From assembly GCF_900591205.1 (NCBI RefSeq), contig NZ_UUPU01000080.1:1-43319 (forward strand): a stretch of 43,319 nucleotides of DNA, given 5' to 3'. How positions within the stretch are numbered: position 1 is the stretch's first letter; every line of letters begins with the position of its first letter. Source of the stretch: Pseudomonas viridiflava. Its GTDB lineage: Bacteria; Pseudomonadota; Gammaproteobacteria; Pseudomonadales; Pseudomonadaceae. The notes beneath the pieces are model-generated. The model made no database searches and had not been told where the DNA came from. It saw only the letters and a program-made list of their open reading frames with translations. The position numbers were made by a program, and so were the translations under genes. Positions 7,525 to 16,829 of this stretch are shown here, in pieces.

Positions 7525-9008
7525 AGCTCAATCCATTCGTCAAAGCCGGTATCGGCCTGACCTTCGCCCTGCTGTGGTCGTGCCCGACCCTGGCCGCGCT
7601 GACTGAAGCCAAGAACTTTGGCCTGGAAGTCAAAGCCACCGCACAGTCCGAAGATGACCGCGACCTCGGCACGCAGAAAGGCGGCGACGTCAACGGTATC
7701 GGCCTCGACCTGCGCCCATGGATCTACGGCGAAAGCGGCGCGTGGAGCGCCTACGCCATGGGCCAGGCGGTCGTGTCCAGCGACATCATCGAGACCGACA
7801 CCCTGCAACAGTCGGCGGATGACGAAAACCAACAGACCACCAACAACGACCGCAAGACCAAGAAAAACTACCTGGCCATGCGCGAATTTTGGGTTGGCTA
7901 CAGCGGCTTCACGCCCTACCCCGGCGAGATCCTCAAGCTCGGCCGCCAACGCCTGCGCAATGACGACGGCCAATGGCGCGACACCAATATCGAAGCGCTG
8001 AACTGGACCTTCGACACCACCCTGCTCAAGGCCAACGTTGGCGTCGCTGAACGCTTCAGCGAATACCGCACCGACCTCAAGGAACTGTCGCCCAAGGATA
8101 AGGACCGTCAGCACCTCTACGCCGACGCCGCCTACCAGTGGACGCCAGGCCAGTGGATCGGCCTGCGTGCTCACCACACCCATGACGACGGCAAGCTCGA
8201 CTACCCGCAACCGGGCGTAGCCACCGACTCGCTGGACAAGCGCGAGAATGGCGACCTGACCTGGCTCGGCATCGAAGCCAACAGCGACGCCTACAACTGG
8301 CGCAACACCAACACCGTCAACTACTGGGCAAGCATCACCGGCATGCAGGGCGACCGCGACACGGTCAACGCCTTGAACGCCGACGGCACGCGCCCCACCA
8401 ACGCCAAGCGCAGCGACGACGTGAACGGCTGGGCCACCGACCTGGGTATCCGCCTGCGTCTCGACCCGCAGTGGCAAGTCGGTGCTGCCTACTCCCGCGC
8501 CAGTGCCGAGTACGAGCAGAACGGCCTGCAAAGCAACCGTTCGAACTGGACCGGCACCCAGTCCCGCGTACACCGCTTCGGTGAGGCGTTCCGTGGTGAG
8601 ATGAACAACATGCAATCCATGAGCCTGTTCGGTTCCTGGCAACTGCGCGAGGACTACGACGCCAGCCTCGTGTACCACAAGTTCTGGCGCGTCGACGGCA
8701 ACAAGCCGGTCGGCAGCAACGGCATCGACGCCGTGCAGAACAACACCGATGACGTGACCGGCGCGATCCTGTCCAGCACTTCCCTGCCGCTTGAAGATGG
8801 CAAGAAAGACCTGGGCCAGGAGATGGACCTGGTGGTCACCAAGTACTTCAAGAAGGGCCTGCTGCCGGCCGCGCTCAGCCAGTCGATCGACGAACCGTCG
8901 GCCCTCGTGCGCTTTCGTGCAGGTGTGTTCAAGCCGGGTGATGCCTATGGCAGCCAGGTCGACTCGTACATGCATCGCGCCTTTGTCGACGTGATCTGGA
9001 AGTTCTGA
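7521..9008 (+). CDS. algE: Outer-membrane alginate porin AlgE
   Basis: The 495-residue product begins with a signal peptide (cleavage near PTLAA, residue about 27) and ends in the terminal phenylalanine of outer-membrane barrels (VIWKF). Known AlgE is an 18-strand beta-barrel with an electropositive channel that lets alginate cross the outer membrane, assisted by AlgK. Alternating strand patterns and periplasmic or extracellular loops rich in D, N and K are evident, for example around residues 90-120 and 280-300. The ATG lies inside the 3' end of algK (ATGA-type overlap), so translation is probably coupled. Length agrees with P. aeruginosa AlgE (490). Confidence 0.97.
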   Translation: MKLNPFVKAGIGLTFALLWSCPTLAALTEAKNFGLEVKATAQSEDDRDLGTQKGGDVNGIGLDLRPWIYGESGAWSAYAMGQAVVSSDIIETDTLQQSADDENQQTTNNDRKTKKNYLAMREFWVGYSGFTPYPGEILKLGRQRLRNDDGQWRDTNIEALNWTFDTTLLKANVGVAERFSEYRTDLKELSPKDKDRQHLYADAAYQWTPGQWIGLRAHHTHDDGKLDYPQPGVATDSLDKRENGDLTWLGIEANSDAYNWRNTNTVNYWASITGMQGDRDTVNALNADGTRPTNAKRSDDVNGWATDLGIRLRLDPQWQVGAAYSRASAEYEQNGLQSNRSNWTGTQSRVHRFGEAFRGEMNNMQSMSLFGSWQLREDYDASLVYHKFWRVDGNKPVGSNGIDAVQNNTDDVTGAILSSTSLPLEDGKKDLGQEMDLVVTKYFKKGLLPAALSQSIDEPSALVRFRAGVFKPGDAYGSQVDSYMHRAFVDVIWKF

Positions 9009-9022
9009 TGGGAGCCTGCGCA

Positions 9023-10597
9023 ATGAATCCTCAAGCCCTCAAAGGCTCGGCCATGCTGGCGGCAGCGATACTGCTGGCAAGCGGCGCTGCCATGGCCGAT
9101 GTCGCGCCGCAGGCTAAAGCGCCGACCATCGCCAAAGAGCTGCAACAGGCCAAGACCTACACCATCTCCAGCCCGCCGACTGCGCCGCTGGAAATGGCCA
9201 AGCCTGCCCTGCCGGACCTGTCGGGCTACACCGGCGGCGCCATGGAAAAGAAAATCGTACGAACCAAGCCGGGCAAAATCAGCATCCGCCGCATGATGCA
9301 GGAAGACGCGCTCAAGGACTTTATCGGCGGCGACAACAAGATGGCCGAATGGGTGGTGCGCCAGCACGGCATTCCTCAGGCGATCTTTATCGACGACGGC
9401 TACATGAACCTCAAGGACCTGCTGAGCAAGGTGCCCAAGCAGTACCTCAGCGAAACTTCGCCGGGCGTGTTCCTGGCCAAGTTGCCGATCGTGGTCGGAC
9501 GCAAGGGCATCCTGGAAATCGACAAGAAAACCCAGGAGCTGCGTCTGTCCCAGGAAGCCGGTTCGTTCCTGATCAACGATGGCCAGCTGTTCGTGCGTGA
9601 CACCAAAGTCACCGGCTGGAGCGAAAAGGCCAACGGCCCGGCGCTGTTCAAGTCGCCCAAGGAATTCCGCCCGTTCCTGCTGGCCTGGGGCGGCACCGAA
9701 ACCTACATTTCCAACACCAAGATGGCCAGTTTCGGCTATGCCAACAGTAAGTCGTACGGGGTGAGTATTTCCCAGTACACGCCGAACATGGCCAAGGTGC
9801 TCAAGCGCTCTGAGCCGACCGGTTGGATCATCGACTCCGAGTTCTCGGACATGTGGTATGGCTTCTACTGCTACGAAACCACGGGTTTTGTGGTCAAGGG
9901 CAATACCTACAAAGACAACATCGTTTACGGCATTGACCCGCATGACCGCTCCCACGGCCTGATCATCGCGGACAACACCGTGTACGGCACCAAGAAGAAG
10001 CACGGCATCATCATTTCCCGTGAAGTGAACGACAGCTTCATCTTCAACAACCGCAGCTACGACAACAAGCTCTCGGGCCTGGTGATTGACCGTAACAGCG
10101 TAAACAACCTGATTGCCGACAACGAGATCTACCGCAACCACACCGACGGCATCACGCTCTATGAGAGCGGCGACAACCTGCTGTGGGGCAACAAGGTGAT
10201 CGCCAACCGTCGCCACGGCATCCGGGTGCGTAACAGCGTGAACATCCGCCTGTACGAAAACACCGCGATGGCCAACGGCCTGACTGGCGTGTACGGCCAC
10301 ATCAAGGATTTGACCGACACCGACCGCGACATCGCCCTCGACCCGTTTGACGCCAAAGTCTCGCTGATCGTGGTCGGCGGTGAGCTGGCGGGTAACGGCA
10401 GCGGGCCGCTGTCCATCGACTCGCCGTTGAGCGTCGAGCTGTACCGCGTGTCGATGCTGGCACCGACCAAATCCAGCGGCATCAGCTTCAACGGCGTGCT
10501 GGGCGATCGTCAGGAAGAAATTCTCGACCTGCTGGTGCGCCAGCAGAAAGCCGTGCTGATCGACCCTGTCGAACGCCAGACCGAAATGCAGGACTGA
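9023..10597 (+). CDS. algG: Periplasmic mannuronan C5-epimerase AlgG
   Basis: AlgG converts D-mannuronate residues to L-guluronate in the polymer within the periplasm and helps protect the chain from AlgL. The 524-residue product has a signal peptide (to about AAMADV) and a right-handed parallel beta-helix of repeated short strands across residues 200-430. The catalytic motif DPHDR, followed by SHGLIIADN, is present and contains the essential histidine known from P. syringae AlgG. An upstream in-frame ATG at 9008 overlaps the algE stop. GGGAG 7 nt before 9023 and the signal-peptide position favour 9023. It is followed after 2 bp by algX. Confidence 0.97.
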   Translation: MNPQALKGSAMLAAAILLASGAAMADVAPQAKAPTIAKELQQAKTYTISSPPTAPLEMAKPALPDLSGYTGGAMEKKIVRTKPGKISIRRMMQEDALKDFIGGDNKMAEWVVRQHGIPQAIFIDDGYMNLKDLLSKVPKQYLSETSPGVFLAKLPIVVGRKGILEIDKKTQELRLSQEAGSFLINDGQLFVRDTKVTGWSEKANGPALFKSPKEFRPFLLAWGGTETYISNTKMASFGYANSKSYGVSISQYTPNMAKVLKRSEPTGWIIDSEFSDMWYGFYCYETTGFVVKGNTYKDNIVYGIDPHDRSHGLIIADNTVYGTKKKHGIIISREVNDSFIFNNRSYDNKLSGLVIDRNSVNNLIADNEIYRNHTDGITLYESGDNLLWGNKVIANRRHGIRVRNSVNIRLYENTAMANGLTGVYGHIKDLTDTDRDIALDPFDAKVSLIVVGGELAGNGSGPLSIDSPLSVELYRVSMLAPTKSSGISFNGVLGDRQEEILDLLVRQQKAVLIDPVERQTEMQD

Positions 10598-10599
10598 GG

Positions 10600-12057
10600 A
10601 TGACCCTTATGCACCCACACATGATCAAACTGTTGAGCCTCTCGGGTCTGGCCCTCGGCCTGCTGGCAGCGAGCCAAGGCGTGCGCGCCGACGAAATCAA
10701 GGCCCCAAGCTTTACCGCCGAGCCGTGCTGCAGCCTGTGCCCGGCCGCCCACGACGCGAAGAACTACACCACGCGCTACCAGCAGAACTTCACCACCCTG
10801 GTACAAGCCCAGGGCGACTGGCTGTTCCGTACCCAGGAAGACCTGCGCACCGAATTCGACACCACCCCGGCCGGCTACAAACGCATGCAACAGCTGCACG
10901 ATGCGTTCAAGGCCAAGGGCGTTGAGCTGGTGGTGGTCTACCAGCCGACCCGTGGCCTGGTGAACCGCAACAAGCTCAACCCGGAAGAAAAGGCCAAGTT
11001 CGATTTCGACAAGGCCCTGGGCAACTACAAGACCATGCTCGGCCGCTTCGCCAAGATGGGCTACGTAGTGCCGGACCTGTCGCCGTTGACCAACGAGCAA
11101 CTGCCGGATGAACTGCCGGCGCATGACTTCTACTTCCGCGGCGACCAGCACTGGACCCCATACGGCGCCCAGCGCACCGCGAAAATCGTCGGCGCCAAAG
11201 TGCGTGCCATGCCTGAGTTTGCAGATATTCCCAAGCGCGAATTCGAGACCAAGCGCTCCGGGCGCATGGGCAAGACCGGCACCCTGCATAACATGGCCGG
11301 GCAGCTCTGCGGCACCAGCTACGCGATCCAGTACATGGACCAGTTCACCACCGAGCCCAAGGGCGAAGCGGGCGACGGCGACCTGTTCGGCGATTCGGGC
11401 AACCCGCAGATTACCCTGGTGGGCACCAGCCACAGCGGCAAGAACTACAACTTCGCCGGCTTCCTGGAACAGGAAATCGGTGCCGACATCCTCAACGTCG
11501 CCTTCCCTGGCGGTGGCCTGGAAGGCTCGATGATCCAGTACCTGGGCAGCGATGAATTCCAGAAAACCCCGCCGAAAATCCTCATCTGGGAATTCTCGCC
11601 GCTGTATCGCCTCGACCAGGAGACCATCTACCGCCAGATGATGTCCCTGCTCGACAACGGCTGCGAAGGCAAGACCGCGCAGATGACCGCGAGCACTACA
11701 TTGAAACCCGGCAAGAACGAATTGATGGTTAACAGTTCGAACAAAGACCTGCGCAACGCCAACCACCAGGTTGATATCCGCTTCGCCGACCCGTCGGTGA
11801 AAACCCTGCAAGCCACCCTCTGGTACATGAACGGGCGCCACGAGGACATCAAGATCGAGAAACCCGAAACATCCGATACAGACGGGCGTTTCGCCTTTGA
11901 ACTGCGCACCGATGAAGACTGGGCCTCGCAGAACTTGCTGGCCGTGGAAGTGCAGGGCCCTGAAGCGGGCGCTGCCGCGCAGAAAGTCGAAGCGAAAATT
12001 TGCACACGCAACGTATTCCCTGCCGGCGGTCAACAGACTGCTTCAACGGGGCAATGA
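10600..12057 (+). CDS. algX: Alginate O-acetyltransferase AlgX
   Basis: AlgX is the periplasmic SGNH-fold enzyme that binds polymannuronate and transfers acetyl groups onto it. The protein is 485 residues from 10600. Starts at 10609 or 10621 would give shorter signal peptides, which end near VRADE. A cysteine-rich start of the mature protein (CCSLCPAAHDAKNYTTRYQ) is typical. The catalytic Asp-His pair is in RGDQHWTPYGAQ and the serine in GTSHSGKNYNF. The C-terminal carbohydrate-binding module spans about residues 350-470. Its last codons overlap the algL leader, and algL begins 8 bp after the stop. Confidence 0.97.
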   Translation: MTLMHPHMIKLLSLSGLALGLLAASQGVRADEIKAPSFTAEPCCSLCPAAHDAKNYTTRYQQNFTTLVQAQGDWLFRTQEDLRTEFDTTPAGYKRMQQLHDAFKAKGVELVVVYQPTRGLVNRNKLNPEEKAKFDFDKALGNYKTMLGRFAKMGYVVPDLSPLTNEQLPDELPAHDFYFRGDQHWTPYGAQRTAKIVGAKVRAMPEFADIPKREFETKRSGRMGKTGTLHNMAGQLCGTSYAIQYMDQFTTEPKGEAGDGDLFGDSGNPQITLVGTSHSGKNYNFAGFLEQEIGADILNVAFPGGGLEGSMIQYLGSDEFQKTPPKILIWEFSPLYRLDQETIYRQMMSLLDNGCEGKTAQMTASTTLKPGKNELMVNSSNKDLRNANHQVDIRFADPSVKTLQATLWYMNGRHEDIKIEKPETSDTDGRFAFELRTDEDWASQNLLAVEVQGPEAGAAAQKVEAKICTRNVFPAGGQQTASTGQ

Positions 12058-12065
12058 GGTTACCT

Positions 12066-13175
12066 ATGCAGAAGTTATTGATTCCATCGTTGCTGGGCCT
12101 GGCGATTTTCGCCGGTGCAGCCAACGCCGCCGCGCCACTGCGTCCGCCCCAGGGCTACTTCGCCCCGATCGAAGCGTTCAAGACCGGCGACTTCAAGAAT
12201 GACTGCGACGCCATGCCGGCGCCGTACACCGGCGCGCTGCAATTTCGCAGCAAGTACGAAGGCTCGGACAAGGCCCGTTCCACGCTGAATGTGCAATCCG
12301 AAAAAGCCTTTCGCGACAGCACCGCCGACATCACCAAGCTGGAAAAAGACACCAGCAAGCGCGTGATGCAGTTCATGCGCGACGGTCGTCCGGAGCAGCT
12401 GGAATGCACGCTGAACTGGCTGGTGTCCTGGGCCAAGGCCGACGCGTTGATGTCCAAGGACTTCAACCACACCGGCAAGTCCATGCGCAAGTGGGCGCTG
12501 GGCAGCATGGCGTCGGCCTATGTGCGCCTGAAGTTCTCCGATTCGCACCCGCTGGCCAACCACCAGCAGGAGTCGCAACTGATCGAAGCCTGGTTCAACA
12601 AACTGGCGGATCAGGTGGTGAGCGACTGGGACAACCTGCCGCTGGAAAAAACCAACAACCATTCGTACTGGGCTGCCTGGTCGGTGATGGCTACGTCCGT
12701 CGCCACCAACCGTCGCGACCTGTTTGACTGGGCCGTGAAGGAATACAAGGTCGGCGCCAACCAGGTCGACGACCAGGGCTTTTTGCCGAACGAGCTGAAG
12801 CGCCAGCAACGTGCCCTGTCGTATCACAACTACGCCCTGCCGCCGCTGTCGATGATCGCCAGTTTTGCGCTGGTCAACGGTGTGGACCTGCGCCAGGAAA
12901 ACAACGGCGCGCTCAAACGCTTGGGCGACAAAGTGCTGGCCGGGGTCAAGGATCCGCAGATCTTCGAACAGAAGAACGGCAAAGAGCAAGACATGAAGGA
13001 TTTGAAGCAGGACATGAAATTCGCCTGGCTCGAACCCTTCTGCACGCTCTACACCTGCGCCCCGGATGTGATCGAGCGCAAGCATGGCATGCAGCCGTTC
13101 AAGACCTTTCGGCTCGGGGGTGACCTGACCAAGGTCTACGACCCGACGCATGAAAAGGGCAACAAAGGTTCCTGA
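12066..13175 (+). CDS. algL: Periplasmic poly(beta-D-mannuronate) lyase AlgL
   Basis: AlgL (polysaccharide lyase family 5) cleaves alginate by beta-elimination and clears polymer that strays into the periplasm. The open frame extends to 12000 inside algX, but the ATG at 12066 gives a proper signal peptide (M-Q-K-L-L-I-P... to GAANAAA), GAGG 6 nt upstream and 369 residues, close to the 367 of P. aeruginosa. The catalytic motif NNHSYW is present with the histidine at residue 199, and the WSKADAL-like segment appears as WAKADALMSKDFNHTGK. A 226-bp gap containing a REPIN follows before algI. Confidence 0.97.
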   Translation: MQKLLIPSLLGLAIFAGAANAAAPLRPPQGYFAPIEAFKTGDFKNDCDAMPAPYTGALQFRSKYEGSDKARSTLNVQSEKAFRDSTADITKLEKDTSKRVMQFMRDGRPEQLECTLNWLVSWAKADALMSKDFNHTGKSMRKWALGSMASAYVRLKFSDSHPLANHQQESQLIEAWFNKLADQVVSDWDNLPLEKTNNHSYWAAWSVMATSVATNRRDLFDWAVKEYKVGANQVDDQGFLPNELKRQQRALSYHNYALPPLSMIASFALVNGVDLRQENNGALKRLGDKVLAGVKDPQIFEQKNGKEQDMKDLKQDMKFAWLEPFCTLYTCAPDVIERKHGMQPFKTFRLGGDLTKVYDPTHEKGNKGS

Positions 13176-13202
13176 AAAACGACTGACGAAACAGGGTCCC
13201 AA

Positions 13203-13291
13203 TGTGGGAGCGGGCTTGCTCGCGAAGGCGGTGTGTCAGTCAACACATCCGTTACAGAACTACCGCTTTCGGGAGCAAGCCCCCTCCCACA
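13203..13291. repeat. REPIN between algL and algI
   Basis: The left arm starts TGTGGGAGCGGGCTTGCTC at 13203. The right arm ends CCCCCTCCCACA at 13291 and is more degenerate. The element lies 28 bp after the algL stop, within the operon. Such structures in an mRNA often protect the upstream message from 3' exonucleases. Confidence 0.92.
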
Positions 13292-13344
13292 TTTTGAGCC
13301 GGTTTCAGCAGTAGAAATGTAGTACCGCCCTCCTCCGAAATCGT

Positions 13345-13361
13345 GGGGGGGTTTGGGGGGG
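13345..13361 (+). promoter_or_regulatory. Putative G-quadruplex before algI
   Basis: Two runs of seven G (13345-13351 and 13355-13361) are separated by TTT. Each run can supply two GGG tracts, so an intramolecular quadruplex with loops of 1, 3 and 1 nt is possible on the mRNA-sense strand. It ends 40 nt before the algI start codon. This is a structural prediction from sequence only. Confidence 0.5.
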
Positions 13362-13401
13362 CTCTGGCCCTTGACTGTTGGTTAAACATGGAGAGATCGG
13401 G

Positions 13402-14934
13402 ATGGTTTTCTCGTCCAATGTGTTCCTGTTTCTGTTCTTGCCGATCTTTCTCGGCTTGTACTACTTGAGCGGGCAACGCTATCGCAATCTGCTACTGCTG
13501 ATTGCCAGCTACGTGTTCTACGCCTGGTGGCGAGTGGACTTCCTGGCGCTGTTCGCCGCCGTGACGCTGTGGAACTACTGGATCGGCCTCAAGGTCGGTG
13601 CGGCCGGCGTACGCACCAAGCCGGCCCAACGCTGGCTGCTGCTGGGCGTGGCGGTCGACCTGTGCATCCTCGGCTACTTCAAGTACGCCAACTTCGGCGT
13701 CGACAGCATCAACCTCATGATGAAGTCGGCCGGCCTGGAGCCCTTTATCCTCACCCACGTGCTGTTGCCGATCGGTATCTCGTTCTACATCTTCGAGTCC
13801 ATCAGCTACATCATCGACGTGTACCGCGGTGATACTCCGGCCACCCGCAACCTGATCGACTTTGCGGCGTTCGTGGCGATCTTCCCGCACCTGATTGCCG
13901 GCCCAGTGTTGCGCTTTCGCGACCTGGCCGACCAGTTCAACAACCGCACCCACACCCTCGACAAGTTCTCCGAGGGCTGCACGCGGTTCATGCAGGGTTT
14001 CATCAAAAAGGTGTTCATTGCCGACACCCTCGCGGTGGTGGCCGACCATTGCTTCGCCTTGCAAAACCCCACCACGGGTGACGCCTGGTTGGGCGCTCTG
14101 GCTTACACCGCGCAGCTGTACTTCGACTTCTCCGGCTACAGCGACATGGCCATCGGCCTGGGCTTGATGATGGGTTTCCGCTTTATGGAAAACTTCAAGC
14201 AGCCTTACATCAGCCAGTCGATCACCGAGTTCTGGCGACGCTGGCACATCAGCCTGTCCACCTGGCTGCGTGACTACCTGTACATCACCCTGGGCGGCAA
14301 CCGTAAAGGCACGCTGACCACCTACCGCAACCTGTTCCTGACCATGCTGCTCGGCGGCCTGTGGCACGGGGCGAACATCACTTACATCGTGTGGGGCGCC
14401 TGGCACGGCATGTGGCTGGCGATTGAAAAAGCCATCGGCCTCAACACCTCACCGCGCAGTTTCAACCCGGTGCGCTGGGCCTTCACCTTCCTGCTGGTGG
14501 TGATGGGCTGGGTGATCTTCCGCGCCGAAAACCTGCACGTCGCCGGCCGTATGTACGGTGCGATGTTCAGCTTTGGCGAGTGGTCGCTGTCGGAACTCAA
14601 CCGCGCCAACCTCACTGGCCTGCAAGTGGCAACCCTGGTGGTGGCGTACGCAACGCTGGCGTTCTTCGGCCTGCGCGACTTCTACACCAACCGCCCTGCC
14701 GACAAAACCAAGCCGGCCGACCCGAGCCTGATCAAGGCCGTGCCGGGCGACAACCCGGGCAGCATCCATCAGCCAGGTTTCACCGTTGGCCAGGACGCTG
14801 CCGTGCAACCGGCCTACTGGACCGCTGACTGGCCACGCTACGCCATGCGCGCTGCGGTGCTGCTGCTGTTCGTGGCGTCGATTCTCAAACTGTCGGCGCA
14901 GAGTTTCTCGCCGTTCCTTTACTTCCAATTCTGA
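13402..14934 (+). CDS. algI: Alginate O-acetylation membrane protein AlgI (MBOAT)
   Basis: AlgI is a polytopic inner-membrane MBOAT acyltransferase that passes acetyl groups from a cytoplasmic donor to the periplasmic side for AlgJ and AlgX. The start at 13402 gives M-V-F-S-S-N-V-F-L-F as in P. aeruginosa, with GGAGAGA upstream. An in-frame ATG-less extension to 13378 is rejected. The 510-residue product carries many membrane helices and the MBOAT signature region with conserved histidines: FWRRWHISLSTWLRDYLYI and GGLWHGANITYIVWGAWHG. Translation may be influenced by the G-rich element just upstream. algJ follows after 11 bp. Confidence 0.97.
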   Translation: MVFSSNVFLFLFLPIFLGLYYLSGQRYRNLLLLIASYVFYAWWRVDFLALFAAVTLWNYWIGLKVGAAGVRTKPAQRWLLLGVAVDLCILGYFKYANFGVDSINLMMKSAGLEPFILTHVLLPIGISFYIFESISYIIDVYRGDTPATRNLIDFAAFVAIFPHLIAGPVLRFRDLADQFNNRTHTLDKFSEGCTRFMQGFIKKVFIADTLAVVADHCFALQNPTTGDAWLGALAYTAQLYFDFSGYSDMAIGLGLMMGFRFMENFKQPYISQSITEFWRRWHISLSTWLRDYLYITLGGNRKGTLTTYRNLFLTMLLGGLWHGANITYIVWGAWHGMWLAIEKAIGLNTSPRSFNPVRWAFTFLLVVMGWVIFRAENLHVAGRMYGAMFSFGEWSLSELNRANLTGLQVATLVVAYATLAFFGLRDFYTNRPADKTKPADPSLIKAVPGDNPGSIHQPGFTVGQDAAVQPAYWTADWPRYAMRAAVLLLFVASILKLSAQSFSPFLYFQF

Positions 14935-14945
14935 GGGAGCCGACC

Positions 14946-16130
14946 ATGACCCGTTCATTCCGCGTCCTCTATATCGCTCTGTTCCTGCTGGTGCTGCTGG
15001 CCCTGGGCGCCTGGTCGATGCGCAGCTTCTTCGGCTTCAGCACCAATGCCGATGCGACCGTGCTTAACGGCCGCTGGACCAAAGCCGTCGAGACCCATTA
15101 CGACGACCAGTTCCCGATCAAGCGCATCGGCACCAACCTGTGGGCCGCGCTGGACTACAAGCTGTTCAATGAAGGCCGCCCCGGCGTGGTGCTGGGCCGC
15201 GATCACTGGTTGTACAGCGACGAGGAGTTCAACCCCGCCGTCAACGAAGACCAGAACCTTGAAGGCAACTACGCGCTGGTCGAAGGCGTGCGCCAGAAAC
15301 TCAAGGCCCAGGGCATTCAACTGGTGATGGCGATTGTGCCGGCCAAGGTGCGCCTGTACCCGGAACACCTCGGTGAAGTGAAACCGGCGAGCATCCACGC
15401 CAACCTGTACCAGGACTTCCACGCCCGGGTCGCTGCCGACAAGATCATCGCCCCCGACCTGCTTGGCCCGCTGCAACAGGCCAAGCTCGGTGGCAAGCAA
15501 GTGTTCCTGCGCACCGACACCCACTGGACCCCGGATGGCGCCGAAATCGCTGCCAAGCAGTTGGCCAGGACCATTGCCGAAAAGACCCCGCTGCACGGTG
15601 AGCCGCAACGCTTTGTCACCGAGGCCGAGAAGACCGAACCGCATAAAGGCGACCTGCGTCTGTTCCTGCCCCTGGACCCGCTGTTTGAAAACCTGATGCC
15701 GCCTAAAGAGCCGCTGCAAAAACGCGTCACGCACCTGGCCGAAACCCAAGGCGACGACGCCCTGTTCACCGACAGCGAAACCCCGGTTGCACTGGTGGGC
15801 ACCAGCTACAGCGCCAACCCCAACTGGAACTTCGTGGGTGCACTCAAGCAAGCCCTGGGCAGCGACGTCATCAACTACTCCGAAGACGGCCACGGCCCAA
15901 TCCTGCCGATGCTCAGCTACCTGAAAAGTGATGACTTCAAGAACAGCCCGCCACAGGTGCTGATCTGGGAGTTTCCTGAACGCTATCTGCCCGTAAACAA
16001 CGAAATCGGCGATGCCGACCCCTCGTGGGTTGCGCAACTTAAACAAGCCGGTTCGCGCCAACAAAACATGGCACTGAACACCCCAGCTAAAAACCCAAAA
16101 TCCGAGACGCCCGACCGGGCGCAAAACTGA
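14946..16130 (+). CDS. algJ: Alginate O-acetyltransferase AlgJ
   Basis: AlgJ is a periplasmic SGNH-like acetylesterase/transferase related to AlgX. It takes part in alginate O-acetylation with AlgI and AlgF, probably as an intermediate carrier. The 394-residue product starts with an uncleaved or signal-anchor helix (residues 7-25). The catalytic Asp-His is in RTDTHWTPDGAE and the serine in VGTSYSANPNW. The C-terminal segment VLIWEFPERYLP parallels the LIWEFSPLYRL of AlgX. GAGGGAGCCGACC precedes the ATG. Its length agrees with the family (about 390). The hydrophilic C-terminal tail after residue 370 is variable. Confidence 0.97.
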   Translation: MTRSFRVLYIALFLLVLLALGAWSMRSFFGFSTNADATVLNGRWTKAVETHYDDQFPIKRIGTNLWAALDYKLFNEGRPGVVLGRDHWLYSDEEFNPAVNEDQNLEGNYALVEGVRQKLKAQGIQLVMAIVPAKVRLYPEHLGEVKPASIHANLYQDFHARVAADKIIAPDLLGPLQQAKLGGKQVFLRTDTHWTPDGAEIAAKQLARTIAEKTPLHGEPQRFVTEAEKTEPHKGDLRLFLPLDPLFENLMPPKEPLQKRVTHLAETQGDDALFTDSETPVALVGTSYSANPNWNFVGALKQALGSDVINYSEDGHGPILPMLSYLKSDDFKNSPPQVLIWEFPERYLPVNNEIGDADPSWVAQLKQAGSRQQNMALNTPAKNPKSETPDRAQN

Positions 16131-16146
16131 AAGAGAGGTAACTCAC

Positions 16147-16803
16147 ATGACTTTCACTACTACTCCGCGTCGTCTCGCCAAGACCCTGGCCATCGCTGCC
16201 GGCTTGAGCTTCGTATCAATGTCTGCCTTTGCCGGGGGCGACGCCGCCCTCTACGGCCCAACCGCGCCAAAAGGCTCAAGCTTCGTGCGGGTGTACAACG
16301 CCAGTAATCAGGAAGTCAGCGCCACCGTCGGCGCCACCAACCTAAGCGACGTCGCGCCGCTGGCCAGCAGTGACTTCAGCTTTATGCCGGGCGGCGACTA
16401 CAGCGCCAAAGTCGGCAGCCAGACCGTGCCGGTCAAGCTCGCCGCCGACCATTACTACACCCTGGTCAACAACAGCAGCGGCCAACCGCAACTGATCGAA
16501 GAGCCGCCGTTCAAGAACAAACAGAAATCCCTGGTGCGCGTGCAGAACCTCAGCGACAAGGCCCTGACCTTGAAAACCGCTGACGGCAAGACCGACGTAG
16601 TCAAGTCGGTAGCCGCCAAGGGCCGTGGCGAGCGTGAAATCAACCCGGTGAAGGTGAGCCTGGCGTTGTATGACGGTGACAAGAAAGTCGGCGATGTGAA
16701 GCCGGTTGCGTTGGAACGTGGTGAAGCGGCGGTGCTGTATGTCACCGGTTCCGGCTCGAGCATCTCGCCAGTCTGGGTGAAACGCCCAGTGTCGACCCGC
16801 TGA
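16147..16803 (+). CDS. algF: Alginate O-acetylation periplasmic protein AlgF
   Basis: AlgF is a small periplasmic protein needed for alginate O-acetylation and thought to mediate protein contacts in the AlgI/AlgJ/AlgX system. The 218-residue product has a signal peptide with a basic start (PRRLAK) and cleavage near AFAGG (about residue 29). Two beta-rich domains follow, each starting with a similar SFVRVYN/SLVRVQN strand, at residues about 44 and 125, suggesting internal duplication. AGAGAGG lies before the ATG. A REPIN follows the stop and separates it from algA. Confidence 0.96.
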   Translation: MTFTTTPRRLAKTLAIAAGLSFVSMSAFAGGDAALYGPTAPKGSSFVRVYNASNQEVSATVGATNLSDVAPLASSDFSFMPGGDYSAKVGSQTVPVKLAADHYYTLVNNSSGQPQLIEEPPFKNKQKSLVRVQNLSDKALTLKTADGKTDVVKSVAAKGRGEREINPVKVSLALYDGDKKVGDVKPVALERGEAAVLYVTGSGSSISPVWVKRPVSTR

Positions 16804-16829
16804 TTAGCTTTTGAAATTGACGCTCCCCC

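Noticed and set aside
7320..9023. A 567-codon open frame antisense to algE.
   Set aside because: algE is unmistakable. The antisense product is low-complexity Val/Ala/Gly/Arg with no motif.
12000..12065. Longer algL start inside algX.
   Set aside because: It would place 22 residues before a complete signal peptide. The ATG at 12066 has a good Shine-Dalgarno sequence.
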